Assembly (NCBI GenBank): GCA_002682825.1
Contig: NOKP01000002.1
Span: 2,573,063-2,637,062, forward strand
From: Neonectria sp. B-13
Taxonomy: Eukaryota; Ascomycota; Sordariomycetes; Hypocreales; Nectriaceae
Length of the DNA: 64,000 nt
Direction of reading: 5' to 3'
The translations under genes and the position numbers were made by a program. The notes beneath the pieces are model-generated. The model was given only the letters and a program-made list of their open reading frames with translations, searched no databases and had not been told where the DNA came from. This document shows, piece by piece, positions 36,203 through 48,900 of this stretch (its first letter is position 1; each line of letters opens with the position of its first letter).

Positions 36203-38409
36203 ATGTCCCCGTCCTCTACGGACGAATCGCCTCACTCCACCTCTGGCACCTCTACCAGACATTACCCACTTCCCACTCGTGACACTTTCACCATCGACAT
36301 CCCATCCACCTCGCTAGCAGCCATGTCGAACGAAGCTGGTACCAGTACCAAGTCTCCCATCCACCTTAGGACACATCGGACCTCCAGCTTTAGCAGAGAC
36401 GGCATGCTCAGCGCTGCCCCAAAATCTCGGCATCTCTCGCAGTCTTCTGACAACAGACCTGACAGTATGACCAATGGAACGCAACGGGTTTCGAGCGAGG
36501 AGAGCTCCAATCCATTAAAGAGAAGGAACACGGATGCGGGGCTCGACTATCCTCGCCGCAGAGCCACCATCGCTGTACGTCAGGAGTTTGTCTAGCTTTC
36601 GGGATCGCGACCAGCTAACCATTGCCATAGTGCGAAGTTTGTCGTTCGAGAAAGTCTCGCTGTGATGGAACGAAACCCAAATGCAAACTGTGCACTGAAC
36701 TGGGTGCTGAATGCATCTACCGAGAGCCTGGCATCAAGCTGGATGCTGGCGACAAGCTGATCCTCGAGCGTCTCAACCACATCGAAAATTTGTTGCAGAT
36801 GAGCATGGTTAACGGCCAAGCAAACAGCCTCAACATAACTCAGGCTTCTCCATCGATGAGCAATGGCACCGGGCTCAGCGGCGAAAACGTTCTCATGGGC
36901 ACCAATCCTAGCAACTTCGTTCCCATCCCGAATGGTGGATTTGGCACATGGTCTGCCCAGCCAACCGGTACTAACATCTCCACGATGCCCAAGGTCCACA
37001 CAAACGCCGCGATGCACTTACTGCAGTGGCCACTCATCAGAGACCTCGTTTCGAGACCGTATGATCCGCAAATTCTCTTGCAGCTCGAGATGGCCCGGGA
37101 GCCTCTCCATTCCTTGACAAAGACACCTTGCGTGGATTTGTCCAACACTCAGGCCTACATCGAGGCCTATTTCGAAAGAGTCAATGTTTGGTACGCCTGT
37201 GTCAACCCGTACACGTGGAGAAGTCAGTATCGGACTGCGCTCTCAAACGGGTTTCGAGAAGGCCCTGAGAGCTGTATCGTGTTGCTTGTTTTGGCGTTGG
37301 GCCAAGCGAGTCTGCATGGGAGCATCTCCCGGATCGTCCCACAGGAAGATCCGCCAGGTCTTCAATACTTCACGGCTGCATGGTCACTCCTTCCTGGAAT
37401 GATGACGGCAAACAGCGTGGTGGCAGCCCAGTGCCATCTTCTCGCCGCAGCGTACCATTTTTACCTTGTACGACCAATGGAGGCGTGGAACCTCCTCTGT
37501 ACCACTAGCACCAAACTCCAACTCCTCCTCATGACTCCAAGTCGAATTCCCAGCCATCAACGGGAACTCGTCGAGCGCATTTACTGGAACGCCTTGCTCT
37601 TCGAAAGCGATTTACTAGCCGAACTGGATCTACCACACTCTGGGGTGGTTCAATTCGAAGAGAATGTTGGTCTGCCTGGGGGGTTTGAAGGAGAGGAGTC
37701 GGAGCAAGTTGGGCGAGATGAGCTTTGGTACTTCCTTGCGGAGATTGCGCTGCGTCGGTTGCTGAACAGAGTCAGCCAGCTCATATACTCCAAGGACTCG
37801 ATGGCTTCAACTACGAGCTTGGAACCGGTCGTTGCGGAGCTTGACTATCAACTAACGCAGTGGTATGAGAGTTTACCGCTGCCACTGCAGTTTCCGTTTA
37901 CGCGGACTGTCATTCAAGATCCCATCCAAACAGTCCTTCGTCTCCGCTTCTTTGCCTGTCGGACCATCATCTATCGACCATACATTCTGGCAGTCTTGGA
38001 CAACGAACAGGCAGTTCTGGATCCCGCAGTGAGAGATTGTTGCCAAAAATGCCTTGAGGCATCGATACGGCAGTTGGAGCACATCGTTGAGCAGTAAGTG
38101 CCTCGCAATTGGGGCATCATTGTGTTTCAAAGCTAACTTCTCTATAGCCATGCGGGTCATATGCCATACATTTGGCAAGGTGCTCTCTCGGTTGTGTCCC
38201 AGACCCTGCTCATTATGGGCGCGACCATGTCACCCTCTTTGCTCGCCATCTTGCTCACATTAGTGCCTCACCGCGAGGCGTTGGACCAAATTATCAACGA
38301 AGTGGTGTTGGAAATTGAACGATACGCCACATTGGCACCAAGTTTGAACCTTGCTGCCGAGATCATTAAGGAAGCGGAAGTACGGAGGCGGACGTTTCTC
38401 GGCACTTGA
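36203..38409 (+). CDS. Zn2Cys6 fungal transcription factor
   Basis: Three exons, 36203-36574, 36631-38093 and 38148-38409, give about 698 aa. A Ser/Thr-rich disordered leader of about 120 residues precedes the binuclear cluster (CEVCRSRKSRC...CKLC...C, about residues 125-152). The first intron ends exactly before its first Cys codon. A short dimerisation-like helix follows (ILERLNHIENLL). The middle-homology region of fungal regulators spans about 230-560, including YFERVNVWYACVNPYTWRSQ and EGPESCIVLLVLALGQ. The ATG at 36203 is chosen because the upstream part of the open frame is CT-rich and lacks family features. The target genes are unknown; no cluster of metabolic genes adjoins it. Confidence 0.88.
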
Positions 38410-41400
38410 TAACTTAATGGAAGAACCTTGATCTGGCCAAGAACCGAACTAACGACTCCTGAGCATGCCGGAATAGAAGCTCCCGGTCACACATGGATTG
38501 CCCCCCTCCGGGCCTTCATCGGCGAACAGGTCTTCACAACCTCGATTAGCTCATCATGGGCACATTTTCAGCACCGGTGCCCACACGGAAACATGGAACT
38601 GCGTCGCACAGGATAATATCTGCAACTATTGAAGGCAAATGCTGGTTCAATCTCACATTTTCTACATCAAGCCGAGAGTTCCCCGCGAAACGCCCCAAAG
38701 CTGGAGAAAATTGTCAGGGGGTCATCCGGGGTACAGAAGTATCCAGGTTTGCACCACCATTGTGATGAAGCAGACGAAATGAGCTTCGTTGATTGGCTGG
38801 CTAAGTATCGAGGTCGCGGTAGTTCGGACCGATGAGCCGATGTCCACCACACAACCCCAACCATGGTCCGACTTTGGACCCTTCCGAGTCACCGGTGGGC
38901 TTTCAGGGGAAGATCGATACTCCAATTTGGCAATTCATTTCCCGGATGCGGGCATGAAGGAAGCTCCTTTACCGGGGAACCGAGGGAAAGGATTTTCCTC
39001 AACAGTCAGGAGTTTACGCGAGCACGCAACAATACCCAATATTTATTCGACGACCGTAAAGGCCAATTATGTGGAGGTGGCGCAATTCGAGTGATTTAAA
39101 CCTCTGTACTTTAATTTACGGCCATAACCTTGAAAGGCGCGGGGCAAGTTGGGATATGAGTATGAGTGTCCTGCGCGTGTACGAGTAAGAAGGATCAAAA
39201 CAGAGCAAGCACATGGACTCTGTCAAGGTTGAATAGCCAATGAGAATCACAAGAGGCATTCCATCGCTGGTCGGTGAATACACAAGGAGGTTTTAGGGAC
39301 TCGGCCAGAGTAGCGTAACTGCCAACTGGAGTTGGTACTGTTAGAAGATGATGGCTAACGTTGTGACACGGTTTCATGGCACTACGTTGCTACGGCGTCG
39401 GTGATGTGTGCCACGGCGACGACATCGTTGGAACTATTTTAGAAGGGGCCGCGACGAAACTTGATTCAGGGGTGTACGAAAGCGCACGTAAGCCGTGTTG
39501 TGCATGCCAGGCTGCCAGCCTTGTCATCATCTTACATTGGGGTCTGGGGAATTGGGGGCGCGAAGGAAATGAAGCGGAAACAGTCGGGGGAGGTCGGCGT
39601 GTATGCAGAATTGCAGGCCGAAGCAACCGAAGGTGGGCGGCGGAGGCCGGATCAACGAAAGGTGACCGGCAGTTGGACTTCGGTGCCGGACCGGGCCGAG
39701 AACACAGAGCGGAGGGGCTGGGCCCACCAAGGATCGATCCGGCAAGCCCCGGATCGGCCGATAGAGCTTGGTCCCCCACTCCGGCGAGGGTTTTGGGCCT
39801 TCCTTCCAGCGGCGGGGAGGAGGTTGGTTGGTCGTTGGGCAATGGTTTACCTGAAGACGGGCTGTGGAGTGTGGCAGGTTCTGGTCTCAGGGCCGTCCAG
39901 TCATCTGTTGACGGCAGGCGGGCACTGACGCAGACGCAGGACGCAGACGACGAAATGGCCAGCCCCGATGACGCCCAGGCACGCACACAGGGGGACAGGG
40001 CCTAGCGGGCAGCCTCCTCAGGGCGGGTAGGCTATCAAGGCAACACGGGCTGTGCTGTCGGGTGCCACCAGAATTAACTCAGGGAGGTACCTAAGTAGGT
40101 GGAGGAGGGAGGTGTGCACCAAGGGGCCGTACCGCAGCAGCCGTACCGTACCGTACCGCAGCGCGCCGGGCCTTTGGAAGCTTACACAAACACGGGCATC
40201 AACACGGAAGTGGACGCGAAAGGGCTTGTGTATTAGTTAGTACGAACACGTAAGTACGTACAAGCATGATACAACGGGTAACTGACAGGGACACAACACA
40301 AGCCCAGCACAGGATAGCATAGCACGGGCGCTCGCTCTCGTCCGCTCTCAACAGTGAAGTGAAGTGAAGGAAATGAAAGTGAGCACCGGATGCACGCACG
40401 CACGCACACACGCACACACGCAGGAAACAAGCGCAGGCGCCCATCCCCAACGTCCAACGGTTCAGCTGACTCACTTCTCGTCAAATCAACCCTGTGGATG
40501 GAACCTCACTTGCACACGGGCTTGCACCACCTAAAACTTATCCACTTCCACTCGTCCACTCATTCTCATCCCACTACCATCCAACCCCCCCATCCATGAT
40601 CCATCCTGATTCATCCTGATTCATCCATGATCCATCCCTCCTCAGGCCAGTCAGGCTCTCAAGCTTCCTGGGGCTTGGAACCCAGCCGTGATCCATTCTC
40701 CATTCCATCCAATCCATTCCAACCCGTCATCGGGCACTCCATCGCCATTCACCACTCATCTGCCACCCTCCCAGCTCTCTCCCCCTCCGCCACGTGACGG
40801 GCCACCACACCGACAAAGCTGCTTCGCCTTTCGCAATCCAATCCTTTGCGCCTTGAAGCCTTGCAGCCTGGAAAGCCTTGGATGCCCACTACCACCACCA
40901 ACCATCGTGCGCGCGCCCGCCATTTTCCCCGTCATTGCTCGTCCATCGGCTCGCCTCGTACGATCCAGCCCGTATCTGGATGGATATCGTGTCTCGCAAC
41001 CTCTGACGCTTCCAAGACATCACCAGTCCACGCGGGGGAGGGGCACATTGATTCGCCTGTACCCGATGGGGTGACCTGGGTATATACCTAACCCAACCCA
41101 AGCTTGCTTCTACTTTCTGTCTGTGTTCCGTTTTCTGCATTTCTGCGTTCCCCAGAAGCTCACTGCTGCTACTGCTGCTGCAACCGCTACTGCTGCAACC
41201 GCTTTCTCCTTTCTTCCGACATACCGTTACGAACACATCCCGACCTACCTACAACCCGACACACACACCACACACAACTGCAACCCGACATTACGGAGTG
41301 CATTCCGACATATCAGCGTCTGCATCTTTCGCCTGCGTCTCTGTCCTTCCCNNNNNNNNNNNNNNNNNNNNNNNNNNNNNNNNNNNNNNNNNNNNNNNNN

Positions 41401-41614
41401 NNNNNNNNNNNNNNNNNNNNNNNNNNNNNNNNNNNNNNNNNNNNNNNNNNNATCGCTCACGCAGCGTGGACTTTGCTGAGTGGCCGCCCGCCCTCATCAC
41501 CGTTGCAGTCACCCGTCTTTTCTAGTTCGCACAGAAACTAGTCAAGCCTCGCACGCTTCGCACTCCGCCGTGGCCGCGTCGAGGCCCAACACCCGTCCTT
41601 GGGGCGATCCCAAA
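38410..41614. other. 3.2-kb intergenic region with assembly gap
   Basis: No supported gene. A G+C-rich open frame at 39376-40005 has no recognisable domain and was not accepted. 40130-40165 carries CCGTACCGTACCGTACCGC repeats, and 40390-40425 a CACGCA/CACACG microsatellite. The last 800 bases before the RBR gene are C-rich, leader-like, and include a CACGTGAC box near 40793 and the 100-N gap. Confidence 0.55.
41352..41451. other. Assembly gap, 100 N
   Basis: Exactly 100 undetermined bases, a conventional placeholder for a gap of unknown size. It sits about 160 bp before the RBR ligase start codon, so part of that gene's promoter or leader may be missing. Confidence 0.98.
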
Positions 41615-44350
41615 ATGAGGCTGGGAATCCGTCGAGACGTCGACGAGAGAGATGATGGCATGCTCCGCCGCAGACAACGTCGCCCGGACCCCCGCGATTG
41701 GTATGCCCCGGATGACGACGAGCCCTATTCGCTGCCCCGTCCACCGCACATCCATGGGGTACAAAGGCCCGACGATCGGACGCCCAGGGGCCATCCGAGG
41801 AACCTGAGGACTCAGAGGAGCGCAAGGAGCCTGGACGTATTCCAGCACACGATGCCGCCGCCACGCCTGACCCGAGCTGAGACGGATGCTTACAGGAGAC
41901 CTAGGGAGATCCTGGTCTATGAGGAGGAAGAGAGCGATGAACCTGCCGGCCGTTGGGAGCCCAGGACCAGGGAACCAAGCCCTGAGTTTGAGCGCGTGCG
42001 CGTGCGCCAGCCGCATCGGGAACACCGAGGACCTCGAGACCGTCGAGAACCTCCTCGAGCACCCCAAGAACTTCGACAACCTTCCTCTCCTTCGACCCCG
42101 CCAACGGACAGTGACAGTGAAAGTGACAGTGACAGTGAAGAAGAAAGTGAAAGTGAAGAAGATGACGATGACGACGATGATGATGATGATGAAGACGAAA
42201 TAGAGGTCGTGGAGGAAGCCGAAGACGACGACATTAAATACCATCATCACCGGGAACGGCCACGGCACTCGAGCCGCGAAGATTACCTTGGCTCCTCGGG
42301 AGATAGGAGACGCCAGAGGAGTAGGAGGAGGCCTTCTCAGTCCGATGAGGAGTATGGGGTCAACTACCGCCATGCCTCCTCAGAGACTGGCTCTCCGGTA
42401 CGACGAAGACCTCAACTCAGACGCCAAGCCAGCGACTCTCCAAATCACCATCGCCGACCAAGGGTGATGAGCATAATCGAGAGCTCGCGGCCTCCCGTCT
42501 CGTCCAGAAGGTTGGTCTCAGTTGCGTTCGTTCCTCCCGCTCCCCAAGTCTGACTAGATGATCAGAACAACGAAAGTGTACGAAACACGAGAAGTCCGCC
42601 GCGAAGGCCGCCCTCGCCGGCCGGCGGCGGTACACACTGCTCAACAATCTAGATCAAACTCTCGGCGTCCGCCTAGTCTCTTGGGAAGCATCTTTGGCTC
42701 ATCATCCCGCCCGTCTTCCCCAGAGAGGCCAGCCAAACTGTAAGCGTTCCGGACTCTTCGCTGAACTTGCAAATCCTGACTTGTATCCCAGTCGTGATTG
42801 TATTGCATGTTTAGACGAGGTTCCCTCGTCCAAATGTCCTAAGCTCAAATGCGGCCACCGCATGTGCAACACCTGCCTCAAGCGGAATTTCAAGCTATCC
42901 ATAAATGATCCCCAGCAAATGCCGCCCAAATGCTGCACTTCGGATCACATACCCCTGCATCATGTAGACAAGCTCTTTGATCGCTCGTTCAAGAAGATGT
43001 GGAATCGCAAATTCGCCGAGTATTCAACGCGGAACCGCGTTTACTGTCCGGCCAGGCGGTGCGGCGAATGGATCAAACCAGCCAACATCTACCGTGACCG
43101 CGACTCTGGACGAAAGATGGCTCGCTGTGGGAGCTGCAAAACAAAGGTTTGCGTGTCGTGCAATAGCAAGTGGCACTTCCCGCGTAGGTGCCCGCGGGAC
43201 GATGACACTGCCAGGTTCCTTGAGCAGGCAAAGCAGGAAGGCTGGAAGAGGTGTTACAAATGCAGGGCCATGGTCGAACTCAAGGAAGGATGCAACCACA
43301 TGACTTGGTAAGTGTTTGTCCTAGGCCACTTTTATGTGCAACATACTAACTGGGAACAGCCGCTGCGGTGCCGAGTTCTGCATGATATGCGGTGTCAAAT
43401 GGAAGAACTGCGACTGCCCATGGTTCAGTTTCGAGGGCGCCGATTCGGATCATCTAGAGCAAATGAATGGCCCCGTCCCCATGAGCCGCGGGGAATTGGG
43501 AGATGGATACCACCATGAGGAGCCGCCATCACCAGGAGAGCAGCGGCCTCTTAGGCGAGGTCTATCAATTCGGCCGCGGCCGAAGAGTTATGAAGAAGAG
43601 GAGCTCATACACCAGCTCCAGGACCAGCGTGACGAAGAACTTACACGCAAGCTTCAGTACTATGGCGAGGACGATTATGGCCCAATAGGCGGGGTTGGGG
43701 ACGCGCCTGGTCATTTCGTGAACGACCATTACGGTCATGGAGGTCGCACAAATGGTGCACCACCGCCACCACCGCCTCCTCTGCCTTCAGCGCCTCCAGC
43801 AGGTCGGAACGGATTCGAGAGAGGAGACCCACGGGGTGATTATGGCGGCAGAGCCAGAGGCATGAGGGGAGGATCGATGGAGCGCCGCCTTGCCGACCGA
43901 TTCTCGGAAAACCGCCATATGCCGGGCTCTATGTCTGCGATGGAACCGCCAGGGATGAACCTCCACATGGGACCTCCCTTGATGCCACCACCGATGGGAA
44001 TGCCGCCCTCAATGGGCATGCCGCCCTCAATGGGCATGCCTCCTTCAATGGGAATGCAGCAAATGGGCATGCCGCCTTCGATGGGTGACCTGACGTACCC
44101 AGGCGGTCGGGTGGTTGTCGAACATGATCCCAACGACTACGATGACGGTCGCTCATATTTCAGTCACGGCCCGCACCACAGGAGGCGCAACCGTCGAAGC
44201 GTCACTCCCAAGTCTTCGACCCTCGCCGGACTTGGCGGGCGCGGGTCGGGCATGGGACGAGTAGATGGGTGGAGGAAGTATGTCGAGCCGGGAGACTTTG
44301 AAGGAGAGATTGCTGCTGCGGCTGCTGCTGCCACTGTGGCCTCGGCTTGA
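41615..44350 (+). CDS. RBR (RING-IBR-RING) E3 ubiquitin ligase
   Basis: Four exons, 41615-42510, 42566-42739, 42792-43307 and 43360-44350, give about 858 aa. The first 350 residues are disordered, Arg/Pro-rich, with an acidic Ser/Asp/Glu tract (about 165-210). RING1 starts CIACLDEVPSSKCPKLKCGHRMC. The IBR follows (YCPARRCGEWI...CGSCKTKVCVSC). RING2 is CYKCRAMVELKEGCNHMTC with the catalytic Cys in the last position, then RCGAEFCMICG. The final 260 residues are Pro/Gly/Met-rich with MGMPPS repeats, and a C-terminal Ala run precedes the stop. Ubiquitin is passed from an E2 to this Cys before the substrate. The codon for that Cys is split by intron 3 (TG|C). For intron 1, the donor GTTGGT with acceptor GATCAG was chosen because it keeps frame and has a CTGAC branch site. 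The open frame continues upstream of 41615, but that lies next to the N gap. Confidence 0.88.
42107..42204 (+). repeat. Acidic-tract microsatellite in the RBR coding region
   Basis: GACAGT/GAAAGT units run into (GAT/GAC)n, encoding Ser-Asp/Ser-Glu repeats followed by ten consecutive Asp. It is in-frame and likely length-variable between strains. Confidence 0.85.
43993..44089 (+). repeat. 18-bp coding minisatellite (MGMPPS units)
   Basis: About five units of ATGGG(A/C)ATGCCGCC(C/T)TC(A/G) encode MGMPPS in the C-terminal tail of the RBR ligase. One unit is altered (MGMQQ). Units differ mostly at third codon positions. Confidence 0.88.
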
Positions 44351-45955
44351 AAGGCTACGACTTGAGGGGCTTCGACTTGAATTGTCTGAACTGCTTGTGC
44401 GGCTTGAACAGCTCTCACGAGCTACGAGTTACGATTATGAATGCAAAGATGGGTATCCAGTCGGTCTACGGGGGTTCTTGGAGAAAGAGAAGGGAAACGG
44501 ATTCCCTCTTGTATGATAACTATGATAGATTGGCAGGATGCTCGATACTCGCTGCTCTGTGCTTGGTGCTTGGTGCTCGGGACGGAAGGTCTACAGGACT
44601 GGATGGATATTGGATACCTTGACGGGTGCATGGCTGTTTGAGCGGGGGATTTATCTTTAATGCGTCGGTTCGGTTTCGGTTTGGTTTATTTGGTAGTATT
44701 AGTAGAAATGTCAACCTCGTTAGGTACCACGATGCCGTCATGGGTGCGGTTCTAGTGAAATACTATGCATGTATGGATGGGCCGTTGATGATTGTGCCCA
44801 AACTAATGAGGGCCAAGATGGTGCGATGGCCGTGCCCTAGCAGGTCCGTAGTATTTATTCTAGTGTCAAACCACGCCAGGTTTGACAGGCCTCCCGACCC
44901 CGGAGCCCGCTCAGACCTCTCGACAGACTGATAAACGCGACCCAACAGGATTGCACGAAGTAATTAGTGGCATCATCGGTTGTTTTAGTGGCTTCGATGG
45001 CATCAGTGGCTAGCTTCGGTGGCTTCGGTGCGGCTTCAGCGGACGCACGGCGGGCCGCGTGAGCAAGGGAAACCTCCAGCGGCCGAGAGTAAGGTTCAGA
45101 ACCCCTCGTGCCAGCCTCCAACCGTCCAGGGGGCTTCCCAGTAAGTAACTTCATAGTGGGGGGGCGTCTTCTCGATGGAGGCTTGAGGTTTGAGGCTTTG
45201 GGGGGGGGCCAAGCAGTTTGGATGTCGGCGCCGCGGTGTGATTGGCACGCCCGACGAGCAGGTGAGCCAAGAGAGAAGAGGCTCGGGATGTACATGAGGT
45301 CCGGAGCCCCGCTGTACGGTTTTGCTGGAACCGGGGGTCAAGAGGCCAAGACATGTTGTTTCCCATCCATGACCCATGGATGCTTCCCAGGGTTTCCGAA
45401 ATTGGGGAGAACAGTAAGGAGAACCGTCCGTCATTGTATTGTATCCATGCATTCGTACGTCTCGCAAATCGCGACTGCCAGTTCCCTCCACCCCACAAAC
45501 GGTAGACTCGGGTAGTTCGGTCGCCGACTCACCGGGCTCTCTGCAACCACCAGCACGAGGACGGTACGAGCACGAACACGCCTAACCCTCCCTTCAACAC
45601 TCCACGTCAGCCCCTACCTATGCCCGACGACCCGCCTGCGCCGCTGCCGTTGTCGCCTCTGCTCCCGACAGCAACTAGAACCCCTCCATCGTCGTCCTCG
45701 TCGGTCTCGACGCCGCATCCCACCGAAAAGGAGCGTTGGACCGGGCATGGTGACGTCAGGAAGCCCCGAATAGCATCCTCCTCCTCCCGCTCCCCCTCTC
45801 TATCTCTCCCTCTCTCGCCCGTATTCTCGCCTCCTCCCTCCGCCTCCGTCTGCGTCTCTGCGCCCACCCCGACCGCCTCGTTTGCCCTACCTGCGACGTC
45901 CCCCGAACCCGTCGAGAGCACCCTCGCCACCACCCTGCGCCGTGCCGACGCCAAC
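44351..45955. other. 1.6-kb intergenic region
   Basis: Holds the RBR 3' UTR and the promoter/leader of the DUF676 gene. GGCTTC(A/G)GTGG repeats occur around 44985-45040. The last 330 bases (45620-45955) are in frame with the downstream gene but are CT-rich and low in complexity, and are read here as leader. Confidence 0.45.
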
Positions 45956-48900
45956 ATGCTCCTCCTCCACCAGATCGGGACCATCAAGACGGGCGAGGTC
46001 GTCCGGTATACTGTCACCTACACGCCGTCCCAAGACCGCATCCTGCCCTCCCCCGAGAAGCTATACCTGCGAGTCCGCAACACGTGTGCCATCGCCCTGC
46101 GCGCCGCCTTCGTCCACGGGCCCTACACCCTCTCCGTCGCCGCATACCCCGCCGCCTTCAACCCCAACGAGAAGTTTGAGAACCCCGACCGATATGGCGT
46201 TCCCGAGTTCGAGCCCATGGTCAAGGCCGGCGGCACGTGGGAGTGCGAGCTCATCGTCCCGGACGACATCCGCCAGAGCGCCGGCATGGGAGGGCACGGC
46301 GGCTTCGGCAAGCCCCCGGAGCATGATGAAGAATGTGCCAGCTGGGTTATTGAGGTAGCGTCGCAGGTCATATTCTCCACCTCGGCCGCCGTGGGATACG
46401 AGGTTGTGTTGGCACGCGACCACAAGTCGCTGAACCTGAGCAGCATCAGCCCCGTCGTCAGTGGTCAAGCCCAGGTGTCACAGCCGGGCAAGGTGAGCGA
46501 CCATCAGCAGAGCATCGGTGCCAAGGACGGCCACCACCCGGCACAACCCCGCGGCGTCTTCTCGCGGGCGGTAAGAGTCAAGGTCGAAGATACCGCGAGC
46601 CTGTGGAACACGCCGAAACTTCCAAGTTGGGATGATCTTGGCGACCCCAAAGCACAAGAACGCCAAGCCCCGAGCAACCCCGTCCAGCGCATGGCGCAAC
46701 AAGCCGACCAGGAGACGAAGGAAGAACCAGTGCCCCGCAAGCAAAAGAAAATACACATGGTAGTCTTAACGCATGGCCTGCATAGCAATCTTGGCGGCGA
46801 CATGCTCTTCATGAAGGAGAGCATTGATGCAGCCGTAAGGCAGGCCAAGATCGATGCCAAGGCACGGCGGGCCAAAGAGCGAGCTTCGGGGAGGAAACGC
46901 GAAGAACCAAGTACCGACTCACGAAACAAGGACAAACATCAGAACACGCCAACTGACGAGGATGCCGATGAGAGCGACGACGAAGAGGTCATCGTCCGAG
47001 GCTACTCAGGGAATGCCACCAAGACTGAGAGGGGTATTAAGTATCTAGGTAAACGCCTTGCCAGATACGTGCTCTCCACGACATATCCAGATCAGCCGTT
47101 CCTCCCGTCAAGAAAGGGGACGACCGATCCGGTGCTTAATTCTACCAAGGGGGATAAGACGGAGACTAATCTAGAACCGGCTCATAAACACAGCACCATA
47201 CTCTTAAATCACAGCAAAGAGTTCTTGGAGCAACACCAACGCCCATTCAAAATCACCAGCATAAGTTTTATTGCACACTCCCTAGGAGGGCTTGTGCAGA
47301 CGTACGCCATCGCATATATCCAAAAGCACTCTCCTGAGTTCTTCGACCTCATCAAGCCAATCAACTTCATCACCTTAGCGACTCCGTTCCTGGGGCTCAG
47401 CAACGAGAACCCGCTCTACGTCAAGTTTGCCCTGGACTTTGGCTTTGTGGGCAGGACGGGCAAGGACTTGGGTCTTACGTGGAGAGCTCCGACGATCGCA
47501 AGAAGCGGATGGGGCGCCATCGTCGGCAACCTAGGGGAGACGGCACACAAGAAGGTCTATGGAGAGTCACAGCCAGAGTCAAAGCCCCTGCTGAGGATCC
47601 TGCCCACGGGGCCAGCGCATACGGCCTTGAAGAAGTTCCGCAACCGCACTGTCTACTCCAACGTGGTCAACGACGGCATCGTTCCCCTCCGCACCAGCTG
47701 TCTCCTGTTCCTGGACTGGCAAGGACTCGGTCGCGTTGAGAAGGCGCGGCGCGATGTCGGCCTAGTCGAAACGGTGGTTGGCTTTGGATGGGCAGAGCTG
47801 ACCGGTGCCAACATGGGCTCTCCTCGTCAGAGGCAGGTTCCAGCGGGTGATCGACAGAATAATCATACTTCTGGAGGAACGTCGCCTCGGGAACCCCGGG
47901 AGAACATGCTCGAGGTCCCGCTCCCATCCAACAATGCCCTCACTGAAGATGATCGAACGAGTTTGCGGTCCATCCCCCCACCCTTTGCGGATGATGTGCC
48001 GTCCGATTCGGGTGACTCGAACAGCAGCGGACCATTGTCGGGCTTCTTCAACTTTTTCAAAAGCAACGAGCCAGCAAAGGCGCCCATAGTCTCGCAAAAG
48101 CAAAAGATGATTTTCCGCAGGAGTCAGACGATCAGTTTCGGAGAGCTTGCTGCCGGCGGCGACCGGAGTTCTTCGGGATCACCAAAGCCATCCAAGGTCA
48201 CGTCTGGACACGAGGAAGATGAGGAGGGGGTTACGGCTCCGCCTAAGACAACGTTTTTTGAGTCTGCCGGCGATGTTCTCAACCCCAAGATGCCAGATGT
48301 CGACTATCTCCTTGACCCGTCCCAGCGACCCCGGACTATCTTTCATGATCGAGTGTACCACCCGTCCGATATCCCAGCGCCGCCGATGAAGAAGCGACCT
48401 ACCACATTAGTCCGAAGAAAGACTCTCACTCAAGCAAATTCCTTTTCGCATGCCTCGACAGGTAGCGGGGACTCGACGCCTTATCCCTCGATTAACCACG
48501 AAGACACGATGCACTCGGTGAAGGACTACGACGACACAGCACACACCAACCCCGACAAGGACCCTCAGGAGGTCATCGACAGCTCCAACATGCGCGTCGA
48601 GGAAAAGATTGCGAGGGCTTACCATCGAGACTTGTCTTGGAGGAAAGTCCTGGTCAAGTTGGAGCCCGACGCGCACAACAATATCTTTGTCCGCCGCATG
48701 TTTGCCAACGCCTATGGCTGGCCCGTCGTTAAGCACATGGTCGATTCCCACTTTAGCGACTCTGCGGCTACCCACATGCGAACAGAAGATGAGAGCAATC
48801 GCGAGCGTGCGCGAGAAATCAGCCAGCCGCCAGACGAGCACGGTGGTGAGACGAAGAGCAGCAGGGACAACCTTGCCGATACGGGGCCGGAGACCACATG

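Noticed and set aside
39376..40005. 209-aa plus-strand frame (and a 198-aa frame opposite)
   Set aside because: G+C-rich low-complexity composition keeps several frames open at once; no domain or conserved pattern.
41104..41541. Frames running through the N block
   Set aside because: Undetermined bases cannot be translated; these are artefacts of the gap.
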